Shown here: piece by piece, positions 26,278 through 35,935 of the stretch
Position numbering within the stretch: the stretch's first letter is position 1
How the letters are laid out: the number at the start of each line of letters is the position of its first letter
Assembly (NCBI RefSeq): GCF_001430825.1
Contig: NZ_CP010535.1
Coordinates: 2,460,501-2,524,500, forward strand
Direction: 5' to 3'
Length of the DNA stretch: 64,000 nucleotides
Origin: Sediminicola sp. YIK13
GTDB taxonomy: Bacteria > Bacteroidota > Bacteroidia > Flavobacteriales > Flavobacteriaceae
Position numbers and translations under genes: made by a program
Notes under the pieces: generated by a model
The model's input: the letters and a program-made list of their open reading frames with translations, nothing else
Told to the model about the DNA's origin: nothing
Database searches by the model: none

Positions 26278-27447
26278 ATGAAAAATATCTATTACATATT
26301 TGTAGCCACACTTATTCTTACTGCTTGCGGAAATAACGGAGAGCAGTCCGTGGACAGCCTTATAGAAGCTGGCGATGTTGAAGCCATGAGAGCTAAAAAG
26401 AGTGAACTTTCGGAGCAATTAAAAATTACGGATCAAGAAATAAAGCTTCTAGATTCAGTGATCGCGAACTTTAACCTGGACGAAAAATTACCGTTGGTCA
26501 CTACGGTTAAGGCAGAGGAACAAAAATTTGACCACTTTTTAGAATTACAAGGCGACGTAATGACCAAACAAAATGTGTTGATCTATCCGGAAATGGCAGG
26601 AACGTTGCAAAAGGTATATGTTCAAAAAGGTCAGCAGGTAAGCAAAGGACAGCTTTTGGCCACCATCGACGATGGGGGTATGGGAAGTCAATTGGCACAA
26701 CTAAAAACACAGGCAGAATTGGCAAAAACTACTTTCGAACGTCAAAAGCGTCTATGGGACCAAAAAATAGGTTCTGAAATACAATATCTTCAAGCAAAAT
26801 CCAATTATGAAGCACAGCAAAATGCCGTGAAACAATTTCAAAGTCAATTGGGTAAATCTTCCATAAGGGCTCCTTTTTCAGGAATCATCGACAATGTGAT
26901 CAAAGACCAGGGCACCGTGGTTTCACCAGGACCGGGGTCTGAGGTATTCCGTATTGTGAACCTTTCTGATATGTATATTGATGTGGAAGTACCGGAAACA
27001 TATTTGGGTAGCGTCACCATAGGAAAAGAGGCGAAAGTATTTTTTCCTGTATTGGGGGATAGTACAATCACAAAAATCCGTCAGACCGGAAATTTCATCA
27101 ATCCAAGTAACAGATCTTTTAGTGTAGAGATTCCCGTCCCTAACAAAAATGGAACTATAAAACCAAATTTAACGGCCAAAGTGCGTATCAACGATTACAC
27201 CAGTGAAAAAGCTATTTTAATCCCACAGAGTATTATTTCGGAAAATGCCGAAGGGGAGCAATACGCTTACATAGCCATGGAGCCAAATGCGGATAATGAG
27301 GCCATAGCAAAGAAAATAATTATTACAACCGGGAAGACCCAAGGGGCATTCATTGAAGTGCTTTCCGGGATAGAAGATGGAAACCAGGTGATCAAAGAAG
27401 GAGCCAGAAGCGTTAAAGATGGTCAAAAAGTAAAAATCATAAACTAA
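26278..27447 (+). CDS. RND efflux periplasmic adaptor, lipoprotein
   Basis: This 389-residue membrane-fusion protein has a lipobox at LILTAC (Cys17). An N-terminal coiled coil (SLIEAGDVEAMRAKKSELSEQLKITDQEIKLLDSV) is followed by a lipoyl-like half (MAGTLQKVYVQKGQQVSKGQLLATIDDGG), a helical hairpin, the second lipoyl half (SIRAPFSGIIDNVIKDQGTVVSPG) and beta-barrel and membrane-proximal domains. It would link the pump to the TolC-like channel. The extra N-terminal coil before the first lipoyl half is a common Bacteroidota feature. The RND gene begins six bases later. Confidence 0.93.
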   Translation: MKNIYYIFVATLILTACGNNGEQSVDSLIEAGDVEAMRAKKSELSEQLKITDQEIKLLDSVIANFNLDEKLPLVTTVKAEEQKFDHFLELQGDVMTKQNVLIYPEMAGTLQKVYVQKGQQVSKGQLLATIDDGGMGSQLAQLKTQAELAKTTFERQKRLWDQKIGSEIQYLQAKSNYEAQQNAVKQFQSQLGKSSIRAPFSGIIDNVIKDQGTVVSPGPGSEVFRIVNLSDMYIDVEVPETYLGSVTIGKEAKVFFPVLGDSTITKIRQTGNFINPSNRSFSVEIPVPNKNGTIKPNLTAKVRINDYTSEKAILIPQSIISENAEGEQYAYIAMEPNADNEAIAKKIIITTGKTQGAFIEVLSGIEDGNQVIKEGARSVKDGQKVKIIN

Positions 27448-27453
27448 AAGCCC

Positions 27454-30400
27454 ATGAGCAAGCAGAAAAAAAACGCCGATAAGGAATTTGGATTATCGTC
27501 CTGGGCCATAGATAACCCTAGTGTAATCTATGTTATGATTGGACTCTTCCTATGGATAGGGCTGTCTTCCTATTTTGGTATGCCAAGAGAGGATTTCCCG
27601 GAAATTAAGGAAACCAAAATTTACATTAGCACCCTGTACCCCGGCAATACAGCGGAAGACATCGAGCGTTTGATCACAGATCCCTTGGAGGATAAGCTTA
27701 AGAATATCAGCAATTTGGTGGAGATAACCTCTACCTCTCAGGAAGATTATTCCATTATCACCGTTGAATTTGATGAAGAAATCACGGTTGAGGCGGCAAA
27801 ACAAAAGGTAAAGGATGAAGTAGATAGTGAAAAAGCAACGGAAGACTGGCCCATTTTCAATAATGCCAAAGTAGATCCCAATGTTTTTGACTTAAACCTT
27901 TCAGAGCAGTTCCCCATAATGAACATTAACTTTACGGGGGATTACCCCGTAGAAAAGCTAAAGGAATTCGCGGAGCACATGCAGGATGAAATCGAAGACC
28001 TGCCTGAGATAAAGCAAGTGGATATAAGGGGTGCTCAGGACAAGGAGGTTGAAATTGCGGTGGATGTCTATAAAATGATGGCCGCCAAGGTTAGTTTTGA
28101 TGATGTTCTGAATACCATCAGAAATGGTAACATTACCATGTCCGCAGGAAATTTAAAGACCAGCGGTCAAAGACGAACCATTAGAATCTTGGGAGAGATA
28201 GAAGACCCAAAAGACTTGTATGACTTCGTAGTAAAATCGGAAAATGGGAATGCTGTTTATTTAAAGGATATTGCCCAGGTTACCTTTTCAGAAGAGGAAA
28301 AAACCACATTTGCCCGTGAGTTTGGCGAAAGTGTGGTGATGTTGGACATAAAGAAAAGGGCAGGCAAGAATATGATCGAAGCCTCCGATAAGATCAAGGC
28401 AATGGTCAAAGATGCTAAAGCCAACTACTACCCTACTGATTTGGGGATTTCAATAGCAAATGACTCTTCCGGCAGGACTCTAAATCAAGTGGATGACTTG
28501 GTGAACAACATTATTTTCGGAATTATTTTGGTGGTTACTGTGCTCATGTTCTTTCTAGGATTTAGAAATGCACTCTTTGTAGGTTTCGCAATACCTATGT
28601 CCATGTTCATGTCGTTTATGATCCTTTCATGGCTGGGATACACCTTAAATACCATGATACTCTTTGGAATGATCATGGGTTTGGGGATGCTGGTGGATAA
28701 TGGAATTGTGGTGGTAGAAAATGTATACCGACTCATGGATGAAGGGATGCCCCGTATCGAGGCCGCAAAAAAAGGAATTGGCGAAATTGCCTTTCCGATT
28801 ATTATTTCTACGGCCACCACTGTTGCCGCTTTTGTACCCTTGGGATTATGGCCTGGAATCTTCGGACAGTTCATGATTTACTTCCCTATTACACTATCGG
28901 TGGTGCTGGGATCTTCACTGTTTGTGGCCATATTTATGAATTCCATGTTGGTCTCCAATTTTATGGATACTGGAGAGAAGGAACTGACTGTTAAACAACT
29001 GGTGCGACTGAGCATCATTATGGGGGGACTTGGAATCTTCATCCTGATATTTGGTGGTACTGTCAGAGGTTTGGGCAGTGTTTTAATCCTAACAGCGGCC
29101 ATGTTCTGGATCTACAAATACTTCCTGAAAAGATGGGCAATCAATTTTCAAAAGAATACTATGGTACGCTTTGAAAATTGGTACGAAAGACGATTGATGC
29201 ATGCCCTGAGGGGAAATAATGTGTATTGGTATTTCGGGGGAACGGTGGCAATGCTTATTGGTGCCTTTATGCTCTTTGGAGTCTCCATTAGCACCCAGAG
29301 AACTAAAATAGAATTTTTTCCGGATACCATTCCGAATGAGATCTATGTTTATATAGAATACCCCCAGGGAACCTCCATTGAAAAGACCAATGAACTGACC
29401 CAGGATATTGAAAAAAGGGTCTATGGAATCATTAATAGCGATAAATACACCGATGCCAATGGCGCAAACAACTATCTGGTTGAATCGGCGGTATCACAAG
29501 TTGGGGAAGGCGCGGGGAACCCGCAGACCGATGGGGGCTCTGCGGCAGAAATGCCCCATCGTGGAAAGCTTACTGTCTCTATGCGCGAGTTTAAATACAG
29601 GAACGGACTGGATACAGAGGAGCTCAGGAAAAACATTCAAGAATCTCTAAAGGGAATTTATCCCGGGGTAGCAATTTCCATTGAAAAAGATGCAGCGGGT
29701 CCTCCAGCCGGTTACCCCATCAACATAGAGTTGCAAGGGAAAGATTACGATGAGTTGATCAGTACCGCAGAGGACATGCGCAATTTCATCAATACGAAAA
29801 ATATTGCTGGGATTGAGGAATTGAAGATTGACGTTAACAAAGGAAAACCTTCCATGCAGGTGGTCGTGGACCGCGAAAAAGCAGGAGAGTTGGGAGTTGC
29901 TGTAGGACAGGTTGGAAATCAGCTAAGAAGATCCTTGTTTGGTGAAAAGGCCGGTATCTACAAAAAGGATGGAGAGGACTACAACATCAACGTCCGTTTT
30001 AATGAAGAGAACAGATATGATAAAAGTGCCCTTTTTAACCAAAACATCATTTTTAGGGATCCTGCGAACGGACAGATCAAAGAAATTCCTGTTTCAGCTG
30101 TAGCTTCTCAAAGAAACACTTCTTCCTTTAGCGCCATCAAACATAGGGACAATATAAGGGTGGTAACCGTTTATTCTGGTTTAAAGCCCGGTTTCACCGA
30201 TGCCGCCGCCATTGTAAGTGAAATACAAAAGGAGATGGAAAGTTATAAGACCTTGCCTCAAAATGTTCGTATAGACTATACGGGGCAGATAGAGGAACAG
30301 AACAAGCAAATGCAATTTTTGGTCGGGGCATTCTTTACCGGTTTGGGGCTCATAATGCTTATTTTGATCTTTCAGTTTGGCGGAATTTCCAAACCTTCGA

Positions 30401-30927
30401 TTATTATGATCGCCATATTCTTAAGTTTTATAGGGGTTTTTGGAGGGCTTATTATAACCGGAAAACCATTCGTTATCATGATGACCATGATGGGAATTAT
30501 TTCCTTGGCCGGTATTGTGGTAAACAACGGAGTGGTGCTTTTGGACTATACCCAAATTCTTATTGATCGAAAAAAGGTGAAGTTAGATATGGATGATAGA
30601 GACCTTTTAACCAGGGATGATGCTAGAGAATCCATAATAAAAGGTGGAAAGGCGAGATTGCGTCCAGTAATTCTAACTGCTATTACTACCGTTTTGGGAC
30701 TTATTCCATTGGCGATAGGGCTGAATATAGATTTCTTTTCCCTGTTTTCGGAATTCAATCCCAATATATACATAGGCGGTGACAATGTTATATTCTGGGG
30801 GCCCTTGGCTTGGACCGTGATCTATGGTTTAATTGTAGCTACCTTCCTTACTTTGATTATCGTTCCTGTACTATTCTTTATAACCTACAGGCTCAAAATA
30901 AAATTGAGGGGAATACGTAAAAGTTAG
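27454..30927 (+). CDS. RND efflux pump, AcrB/HAE1-like
   Basis: This 1157-residue inner-membrane antiporter has the N-terminal WAIDNPSVIYVMIGLFLWIGLSSYFGMPREDFPEI, periplasmic porter domains, and twelve helices in two halves. The fourth helix reads GMLVDNGIVVVENVYRLMDEG, so the Asp pair of AcrB (VDD) is here Asp-Asn; this variant is frequent in Bacteroidota pumps. The second half has GIISLAGIVVNNGVVLLDY. At about 1157 residues it is longer than AcrB, with an insert of extra helices and charged residues near the middle (about 505-580). It is the last gene of the tetR-led operon. The exported drug is unknown. Confidence 0.93.
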   Translation: MSKQKKNADKEFGLSSWAIDNPSVIYVMIGLFLWIGLSSYFGMPREDFPEIKETKIYISTLYPGNTAEDIERLITDPLEDKLKNISNLVEITSTSQEDYSIITVEFDEEITVEAAKQKVKDEVDSEKATEDWPIFNNAKVDPNVFDLNLSEQFPIMNINFTGDYPVEKLKEFAEHMQDEIEDLPEIKQVDIRGAQDKEVEIAVDVYKMMAAKVSFDDVLNTIRNGNITMSAGNLKTSGQRRTIRILGEIEDPKDLYDFVVKSENGNAVYLKDIAQVTFSEEEKTTFAREFGESVVMLDIKKRAGKNMIEASDKIKAMVKDAKANYYPTDLGISIANDSSGRTLNQVDDLVNNIIFGIILVVTVLMFFLGFRNALFVGFAIPMSMFMSFMILSWLGYTLNTMILFGMIMGLGMLVDNGIVVVENVYRLMDEGMPRIEAAKKGIGEIAFPIIISTATTVAAFVPLGLWPGIFGQFMIYFPITLSVVLGSSLFVAIFMNSMLVSNFMDTGEKELTVKQLVRLSIIMGGLGIFILIFGGTVRGLGSVLILTAAMFWIYKYFLKRWAINFQKNTMVRFENWYERRLMHALRGNNVYWYFGGTVAMLIGAFMLFGVSISTQRTKIEFFPDTIPNEIYVYIEYPQGTSIEKTNELTQDIEKRVYGIINSDKYTDANGANNYLVESAVSQVGEGAGNPQTDGGSAAEMPHRGKLTVSMREFKYRNGLDTEELRKNIQESLKGIYPGVAISIEKDAAGPPAGYPINIELQGKDYDELISTAEDMRNFINTKNIAGIEELKIDVNKGKPSMQVVVDREKAGELGVAVGQVGNQLRRSLFGEKAGIYKKDGEDYNINVRFNEENRYDKSALFNQNIIFRDPANGQIKEIPVSAVASQRNTSSFSAIKHRDNIRVVTVYSGLKPGFTDAAAIVSEIQKEMESYKTLPQNVRIDYTGQIEEQNKQMQFLVGAFFTGLGLIMLILIFQFGGISKPSIIMIAIFLSFIGVFGGLIITGKPFVIMMTMMGIISLAGIVVNNGVVLLDYTQILIDRKKVKLDMDDRDLLTRDDARESIIKGGKARLRPVILTAITTVLGLIPLAIGLNIDFFSLFSEFNPNIYIGGDNVIFWGPLAWTVIYGLIVATFLTLIIVPVLFFITYRLKIKLRGIRKS

Positions 30928-30948
30928 AAGGAAAATAGTAAAAGTATA

Positions 30949-30994
30949 AGATATCGGGCAGTACCATCTTTGAAAGATATACTGCCCGATATCT
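30949..30994. terminator. Long hairpin between the efflux operon and a convergent gene
   Basis: Perfect 15-bp arms AGATATCGGGCAGTA / TACTGCCCGATATCT enclose a 16-base loop that can itself pair (ATCTTT / AAAGAT). There is no long T run, so it may be a weak terminator or an mRNA 3'-end protector for the RND operon. Confidence 0.6.
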
Positions 30995-31022
30995 ATTTTA
31001 CACCACTGTAAAACGGTTTAAT

Positions 31023-31052
31023 AAAAAAGGTCCGATACATACATCGGGCCTT
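31023..31052 (-). terminator. Terminator of the MORN-repeat gene
   Basis: On the minus strand an 8-bp stem GGCCCGAT / ATCGGACC (one G-U) with a six-base loop is followed by TTTTTT, 30 bases after the MORN gene. Confidence 0.8.
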
Positions 31053-31079
31053 CTAGCTTAGGGTTGGGTATTTGTATCG

Positions 31080-31430
31080 TTATTTGTTGACCACCAAAGT
31101 TCCCGCAGAGTTCCATTGGGTAACACTGGCAATCCTACTGTCTTTGAAGTCTACTTCGTTTAGTCCCTCAGATTTCCAGAAAAACCATTTACCTACCTTC
31201 TTTCCGTTAACATAGGAACCTAATGCAGTTTTATCACCTTCTTCATTATACATGATCCACTCCCCATGTAGTTTGCCTTCCAAAAAATGACCCGTTTGGG
31301 CTATGTTTCCATTTTCATGGAAATAGGTGCCTTTTATTAAATCCCCGTCTTTGACAAAGGTTGGGTCAGGTGCCTGTGCATGCGAGGCAAAAGCCAATAA
31401 AAATGCTATTAATATCAGGTTGATTTTCAT
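31080..31430 (-). CDS. Exported MORN-repeat variant protein
   Basis: This 116-residue protein has a signal peptide of about 20 residues (LLAFASHAQ). The rest is built of MORN-variant repeats of the G-x-Y-x-x-N-G form: GTYFHENGNIAQTGHF, GKLHGEWIMYNEEGDKTALGSY, NGKKVGKWFFWKSEG. Such short exported repeat proteins are numerous in Bacteroidota and bear no known enzyme activity. It has its own promoter and terminator; a Pho-like direct repeat lies upstream of the promoter. Confidence 0.85.
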   Translation of the reverse strand: MKINLILIAFLLAFASHAQAPDPTFVKDGDLIKGTYFHENGNIAQTGHFLEGKLHGEWIMYNEEGDKTALGSYVNGKKVGKWFFWKSEGLNEVDFKDSRIASVTQWNSAGTLVVNK

Positions 31431-31474
31431 ATTGTTTCAGGGTTAAAAACGATTTTTAATTTCTAATTATATCC

Positions 31475-31504
31475 TAAATATACAATAAATTCAATTCGAG
31501 GCAA
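31475..31504 (-). promoter_or_regulatory. Promoter of the MORN-repeat gene
   Basis: Minus-strand TTG (31502-31504), a 19-nt spacer and TATATTTA (31475-31482) match the Bacteroidota consensus except for the final base. A Pho-box-like repeat lies about 20 bp upstream (31523-31541). Confidence 0.5.
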
Positions 31505-31522
31505 CAATGAGTTAACTATAAA

Positions 31523-31541
31523 TTTACATTAAATTAACATT
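31523..31541. promoter_or_regulatory. Pho-box-like direct repeat, copy 1
   Basis: TTTACATT-AAA-TTAACATT: two 8-mers spaced so that they repeat every 11 bp. It differs at two bases from the copy before pstS (42313-42331) and at four from the copy before the OprP-like porin gene (41010-41028). Here it could serve the MORN gene or aspS. Confidence 0.4.
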
Positions 31542-31679
31542 GAATCGAATTAATATTAAGCCCTCGAACAGGATGTACTACGATTCAGTTGGGCATACCC
31601 ATCAACAAGAATTCAAAAATCTTTTATAAAAATATGGATTACATACAAGCTTAATGTTTCTCCTTATCCCGATACTTCT

Positions 31680-31687
31680 TACATTTG
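31680..31687 (+). promoter_or_regulatory. -7 element of the aspS promoter
   Basis: TACATTTG matches TAnnTTTG. The aspS ATG is 22 bases further on. No clear TTG element is visible at the expected distance upstream. Confidence 0.45.
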
Positions 31688-31709
31688 CCAATCAATTAAG
31701 CTATTGCAA

Positions 31710-33464
31710 ATGTATAGAAGTCAAACCTGTGGCCAATTAAGGTCGTCAGATATCAATAAAGAAGTAGTCCTCTCTGGATGGGTTCAAAAAGTAAGAGATA
31801 AAGGATTTATGATTTGGGTCGATCTTAGAGATCGTTATGGCCTTACCCAGTTAATATTTGATGAGGAGCGAACCTCTACTGAAATTATGGATCAAGCCAA
31901 ATCCTTGGGTAGGGAATTTGTAATCCAAATTCATGGCAAGGTGATAGAAAGATCTTCCAAAAATCCTAATATACCCACTGGGGATATCGAAATATTGGTT
32001 TCCAACCTAGTTATTTTAAACAAATCGCTGCTTCCACCATTTACCATAGAAGACCAGACAGACGGTGGTGAAGACATACGTATGAAATACCGGTACTTGG
32101 ATATCCGAAGGAATCCAGTTAAAAACAATCTTATTTTTAGGCATAAGGTGACCATGGAGGTTAGGAAATACTTATCTGACCAAGCCTTTATTGAAGTAGA
32201 AACCCCCTATTTAATTAAATCTACCCCGGAAGGTGCCAGGGATTTTGTGGTTCCAAGTAGAATGAACGAAGGTCAGTTTTACGCCCTTCCCCAGTCTCCC
32301 CAAACCTTTAAGCAGTTGCTAATGGTAGGTGGCATGGATAAATATTTCCAGATTGTAAAATGTTTCAGGGACGAAGACCTTAGGGCAGACCGACAGCCTG
32401 AGTTTACCCAGATCGACTGTGAAATGGCCTTTGTGGAACAAGAAGATATATTAAATGTCTTCGAAGGGCTGACGAGACATCTTCTGAAAGAAATCAAAGG
32501 CATAGAGATTGGCAATTTCCCCCGAATGACCTATGATGATGCCATGCAAAAATATGGGAACGATAAGCCAGACATTCGCTTTGGGATGGAGTTTGGCGAA
32601 TTAAACACTGTGGCCCAACACAAAGATTTTGCCATATTCAATGATGCCGAACTCGTGGTAGGGATAGCGGTACCCGGAGGAGCGGCATACACGAGAAAAG
32701 AAATAGATGCCCTTGTTGACTGGGTAAGAAGGCCCCAAGTAGGTGCCAAAGGTATGGTCTACGCCAAATATAACGAGGACGGCAGTTTTAAATCTTCCGT
32801 TGATAAATTCTTCGATGAAAAAGATCTTGCTCAATGGGCCGAAGCAACCAATGCCAAACCAGGTGATCTAATCTGTGTACTATCAGGCGAGCCTCTCAAG
32901 ACAAGGACCCAGCTGAGCGCTTTGCGCATGGAATTGGCACAACGATTAGGATTGCGGAACAAAGAAGAATTTGCACCTTTATGGGTAGTAGATTTTCCAT
33001 TGTTGGAACTGGATGAGGAAACTGGAAACTACCACGCCATGCACCATCCTTTTACTTCCCCAAAACCTGGACAGATGGAATTATTAGATACTGATCCGGG
33101 CGCTGTCAAAGCAAACGCCTACGACTTGGTATTGAATGGAAATGAAATTGGAGGTGGATCTATTCGTATCCACGATAAGGAAACACAAGCAACGATGTTC
33201 AGGCATTTGGGCTTCACCGAAGAAGAGGCAAAAGCACAATTTGGATTCTTGATGGATGCCTTTCAATACGGTGCCCCTCCCCATGGTGGACTAGCATTTG
33301 GGTTGGATAGGTTGGTTGCCATTTTGGGCGGACAGGAAACAATCAGGGATTTTATAGCATTCCCAAAAAATAATAGTGGTCGGGATGTGATGATAGATGC
33401 CCCTGCCTTTATTGATGATGCACAATTAAAAGAATTAAATCTTAAATTAGATATTCAATCATAA
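31710..33464 (+). CDS. aspS: Aspartate--tRNA ligase
   Basis: This encodes about 584 residues from the ATG at 31710; a TTG at 31704 adds two residues. The N-terminal OB-fold anticodon-binding domain covers about 1-110 ([30 protein letters not shown]). The class II core follows, with motif 2 [18 protein letters not shown] and motif 3 [15 protein letters not shown]. The bacterial-type GAD insertion domain occupies the middle (about 285-415). Catalysis charges tRNA-Asp. Whether it also charges tRNA-Asn depends on the presence of asparaginyl-tRNA synthetase or gatCAB elsewhere, which is not visible here. Confidence 0.96.
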   Translation: MYRSQTCGQLRSSDINKEVVLSGWVQKVRDKGFMIWVDLRDRYGLTQLIFDEERTSTEIMDQAKSLGREFVIQIHGKVIERSSKNPNIPTGDIEILVSNLVILNKSLLPPFTIEDQTDGGEDIRMKYRYLDIRRNPVKNNLIFRHKVTMEVRKYLSDQAFIEVETPYLIKSTPEGARDFVVPSRMNEGQFYALPQSPQTFKQLLMVGGMDKYFQIVKCFRDEDLRADRQPEFTQIDCEMAFVEQEDILNVFEGLTRHLLKEIKGIEIGNFPRMTYDDAMQKYGNDKPDIRFGMEFGELNTVAQHKDFAIFNDAELVVGIAVPGGAAYTRKEIDALVDWVRRPQVGAKGMVYAKYNEDGSFKSSVDKFFDEKDLAQWAEATNAKPGDLICVLSGEPLKTRTQLSALRMELAQRLGLRNKEEFAPLWVVDFPLLELDEETGNYHAMHHPFTSPKPGQMELLDTDPGAVKANAYDLVLNGNEIGGGSIRIHDKETQATMFRHLGFTEEEAKAQFGFLMDAFQYGAPPHGGLAFGLDRLVAILGGQETIRDFIAFPKNNSGRDVMIDAPAFIDDAQLKELNLKLDIQS

Positions 33465-33470
33465 CTAAAA

Positions 33471-33498
33471 GATCCCGTTTTAAAGCGGGATTTTTTTT
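33471..33498 (+). terminator. Terminator of aspS
   Basis: The stem GATCCCG...CGGGAT (six to seven base pairs) with an eight-base loop precedes TTTTTTTT. It lies seven bases after the aspS stop. Confidence 0.82.
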
Positions 33499-33523
33499 AA
33501 ATAATAATTAGGGAACCAAGGAA

Positions 33524-35308
33524 ATGCCAATCCGAAAGAAAAATATCTTTACCCGCTTTTTAATTTGGAGGTACAAACATATCTCCAACAAAACCTTTGT
33601 ACATATCCTCAGTGTCATTGTTGGTTTTTTAGCTGGTTTGGCCGCAGTTACTCTGAAGAACACCACCTATTTTATTGAAGCATTTTTGGAACAGGGAATC
33701 ATTTTTTCCAATAACCAATTGTACTTCATTCTACCGGTAATAGGGCTCTTTTTAGTGTTTCTATATGTGAAATTTGTTTTGAAAAAACCGTTGGAGCACG
33801 CTGTTTCGTCCATTTTGTTTACGCTTTCCAAAAAAAAAGGGCTAATTAAACCCATTCAAATTTATACTCCCTTGATAACCGCCCCATTAACTGTAGGGTT
33901 TGGGGGTTCGGTAGGATTGTTGGGTCCTGCTGTGGCTTCGGGAGCTGCAATAAGTTCCAATCTGGGAAAATTATTTCACATCAATGCCAAAACACGGTCC
34001 TTATTGATTGCGTGTGCCTCAGCAGGAGCCATAGCCTCCATTTTTCAATCGCCAATTGCTGCCATCATTTTTGCCGTGGAAGTATTTAGCCTTGACCTAA
34101 CCATGCTCTCCTTACTGCCCTTATTATTGGCCTCTATTTCAGGAGTGCTAACATCTTATTTCTTTTTGGGCAATGAGGTGCTTTTTAATTTTACCATAAC
34201 GGATAAGTTTGAAATAAAAGACACCTTTTTCTTTGTTTTACTTGGAGTTGGAACCGCATTCGCCTCTATCTACTTCACCAAAATGTATTTTTCTATCCTG
34301 ACCTTTTTTAAGCGATTCAAGAGTCCCAAATACAAATTATTGGTTGGTGGTATTACCATAGGAATCATGCTCTATTTCATCCCGCCCTTATACGGGGAAG
34401 GGTTTGGCCTGATCAACAATCTATTGGATGGAGACCATTTAAAAGCTTTGGGGAAAACACCCTTCGATGAATACACGAGTAACATTTGGGTTGTTATAGG
34501 TCTTTTATTTGGAATCACCATTTTTAAGGCGATTGCAATGACAACAACCATCGCAGCAGGTGGGTCGGGTGGAATCTTTATTCCCACAATGGTCATGGGA
34601 AGTGCCTTGGGAAATGTCGTTGCCAAGGTCATCAATAATTCAGGATTGGGTCTGGTGGTTTCCGAAAGTAATTTCACCCTTATAGGAATGGCTGGACTCA
34701 TTGCAGGGGTTTTGCATGCCCCCCTAACAGCTATATTTTTAATTGCCGAGATTACTGGAGGATATGAACTTTTTGTTCCCCTAATGATTACTTCATCCAT
34801 TTCGTATCTAATCACCAAAAATGCCATAGACCATTCTATTTATACAAAAGAATTGGCGCAACAAGGTGCTTTATTAACCCATAATAAGGACCAAACGGTC
34901 CTTACCCTCATGCATTTGGATGATGTGATAGAACAAAATTTCAAAACGGTGACCTCAACAATGACCCTTGGGGAAATGCTCCACAAATCGGTATCAAAAT
35001 CAACAAGGAATATCTTCCCTGTTTTGGATGAAGAAGACCGTTTGGTAGGGATTATCCTTTTGGATGATATTCGGGAAATTATGTTCGATAGCTCACTATA
35101 TGATACCACGGAGGTAGGTTCTATTATGCACAGTGCTCCGGAATACATCTTTTATGAAAAAGATACCATGCAGAAAGTAATGAAAAAATTTCAGGATAGC
35201 GGAGCTTGGAACCTACCGGTCATAAAGGATGGAAAATATCACGGCTTCATATCCAAGTCAAAATTATTGACTGCTTACCGAAGAAAATTGATCAATTTTA
35301 CAAAATAA
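33524..35308 (+). CDS. ClC family chloride channel or antiporter with CBS domains, gating Glu replaced
   Basis: This 594-residue protein has a ClC membrane domain (about 25-430) with ALIACASAGAIASIFQSPIAAIIFAVEV-type helix, GGSGGIFIPTMVMGSALG (GxFxP motif) and a C-terminal CBS pair (about 460-590). The segment GGSVGLLGPAVASG (128-140) aligns with the G-R-E-G-P of CLC-ec1; Leu133 takes the place of the gating glutamate. Loss of that Glu typically turns a Cl-/H+ antiporter into a passive chloride pathway. It begins 26 bases after the aspS terminator, with AAGGAA just before the ATG. A two-helix protein gene follows after eight bases. Confidence 0.9.
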   Translation: MPIRKKNIFTRFLIWRYKHISNKTFVHILSVIVGFLAGLAAVTLKNTTYFIEAFLEQGIIFSNNQLYFILPVIGLFLVFLYVKFVLKKPLEHAVSSILFTLSKKKGLIKPIQIYTPLITAPLTVGFGGSVGLLGPAVASGAAISSNLGKLFHINAKTRSLLIACASAGAIASIFQSPIAAIIFAVEVFSLDLTMLSLLPLLLASISGVLTSYFFLGNEVLFNFTITDKFEIKDTFFFVLLGVGTAFASIYFTKMYFSILTFFKRFKSPKYKLLVGGITIGIMLYFIPPLYGEGFGLINNLLDGDHLKALGKTPFDEYTSNIWVVIGLLFGITIFKAIAMTTTIAAGGSGGIFIPTMVMGSALGNVVAKVINNSGLGLVVSESNFTLIGMAGLIAGVLHAPLTAIFLIAEITGGYELFVPLMITSSISYLITKNAIDHSIYTKELAQQGALLTHNKDQTVLTLMHLDDVIEQNFKTVTSTMTLGEMLHKSVSKSTRNIFPVLDEEDRLVGIILLDDIREIMFDSSLYDTTEVGSIMHSAPEYIFYEKDTMQKVMKKFQDSGAWNLPVIKDGKYHGFISKSKLLTAYRRKLINFTK

Positions 35309-35316
35309 CAAACGTC

Positions 35317-35574
35317 ATGAAAATTAAATACATCATCATCGTTATACTTCTGGCCTCCTTGGGCAGTATAATTTATGGCTTTAGTATTATGGAGACTAAT
35401 CCCGTGATTGCCAACAAATATATTGGTTTTGGAACCGTGGGTATATTCCTGATCGCAATGCCTCTTTTTCTGATAAAAGAGAGCAAAGGCAAAAAAGTAA
35501 AAGATTACATGTTGACTGAAGAAAATATTAAGAAGATGCAAGCTAAAAAAGAGGAAAAGCCTGATAATCAATAA
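35317..35574 (+). CDS. Small two-helix membrane protein, hypothetical
   Basis: This encodes about 85 residues from the ATG at 35317. Two membrane helices (residues 4-20 and 35-53) and a Lys-rich cytosolic tail (KESKGKKVKDYMLTEENIKKMQAKKEEKP) are visible. I do not recognise a family beyond similar small membrane proteins found in flavobacteria. It follows the ClC gene by eight bases and is likely co-transcribed, so it might be an accessory to that channel; this is only positional. A longer frame back to 35206 runs over the ClC gene and is rejected. Confidence 0.7.
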   Translation: MKIKYIIIVILLASLGSIIYGFSIMETNPVIANKYIGFGTVGIFLIAMPLFLIKESKGKKVKDYMLTEENIKKMQAKKEEKPDNQ

Positions 35575-35659
35575 TTTTGCATTCCAATTTTCTCACTTTC
35601 TCCAAAAAAAATATAACTTAGTAGTTGAAACTATTTGTTTATTTTAAATCTTTTATTGA

Positions 35660-35854
35660 ATGACTGGAACTATTAAATTTTTCAATGTTTCCAAAGGTTA
35701 CGGATTCATTACCAATGACGACACCGGACAAGACATTTTTGTACATGCTACAGGATTGAACGGAGTTGAGTTAAACGAAGGCGACAAAGTAGAATACCAA
35801 GAAGAAGAAGGCAGAAAGGGAGTGGTTGCAGGACAAGTGCAAGTAATTGGATAG
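35660..35854 (+). CDS. Cold-shock/CspA family RNA chaperone
   Basis: This 64-residue single-domain protein contains the OB-fold CSD motifs: RNP1 KGYGFI (12-17) in NVSKGYGFITNDDTG and RNP2 DIFVHAT (24-30). The rest (EGDKVEYQEEEGRKGVVAGQVQ) is standard. It would bind single-stranded nucleic acid and melt RNA structure. The 5' region is short (85 bases) and the ATG follows TTTTATTGA, so the long cold-responsive leader of E. coli cspA is not present. It ends at a strong bidirectional hairpin. Confidence 0.93.
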   Translation: MTGTIKFFNVSKGYGFITNDDTGQDIFVHATGLNGVELNEGDKVEYQEEEGRKGVVAGQVQVIG

Positions 35855-35877
35855 CATATTTTATTTTGATTAGAAAC

Positions 35878-35907
35878 AAAGACGCCCTCCAAATGGAGGG
35901 CGTCTTT
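35878..35907. terminator. Bidirectional hairpin terminator
   Basis: Perfect 13-bp arms AAAGACGCCCTCC / GGAGGGCGTCTTT around a four-base loop separate the cold-shock gene from the convergent tadA-like gene. T runs are short on both sides. Confidence 0.78.
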
Positions 35908-35935
35908 AATTTTCAGGCTTAAGACGTTTTTACTG

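Noticed and set aside
35206-35316. A longer N-terminus for the two-helix protein after the ClC gene.
   Set aside because: The extra 37 codons run over the ClC CBS region in another frame; the ATG at 35317 gives a normal membrane start.
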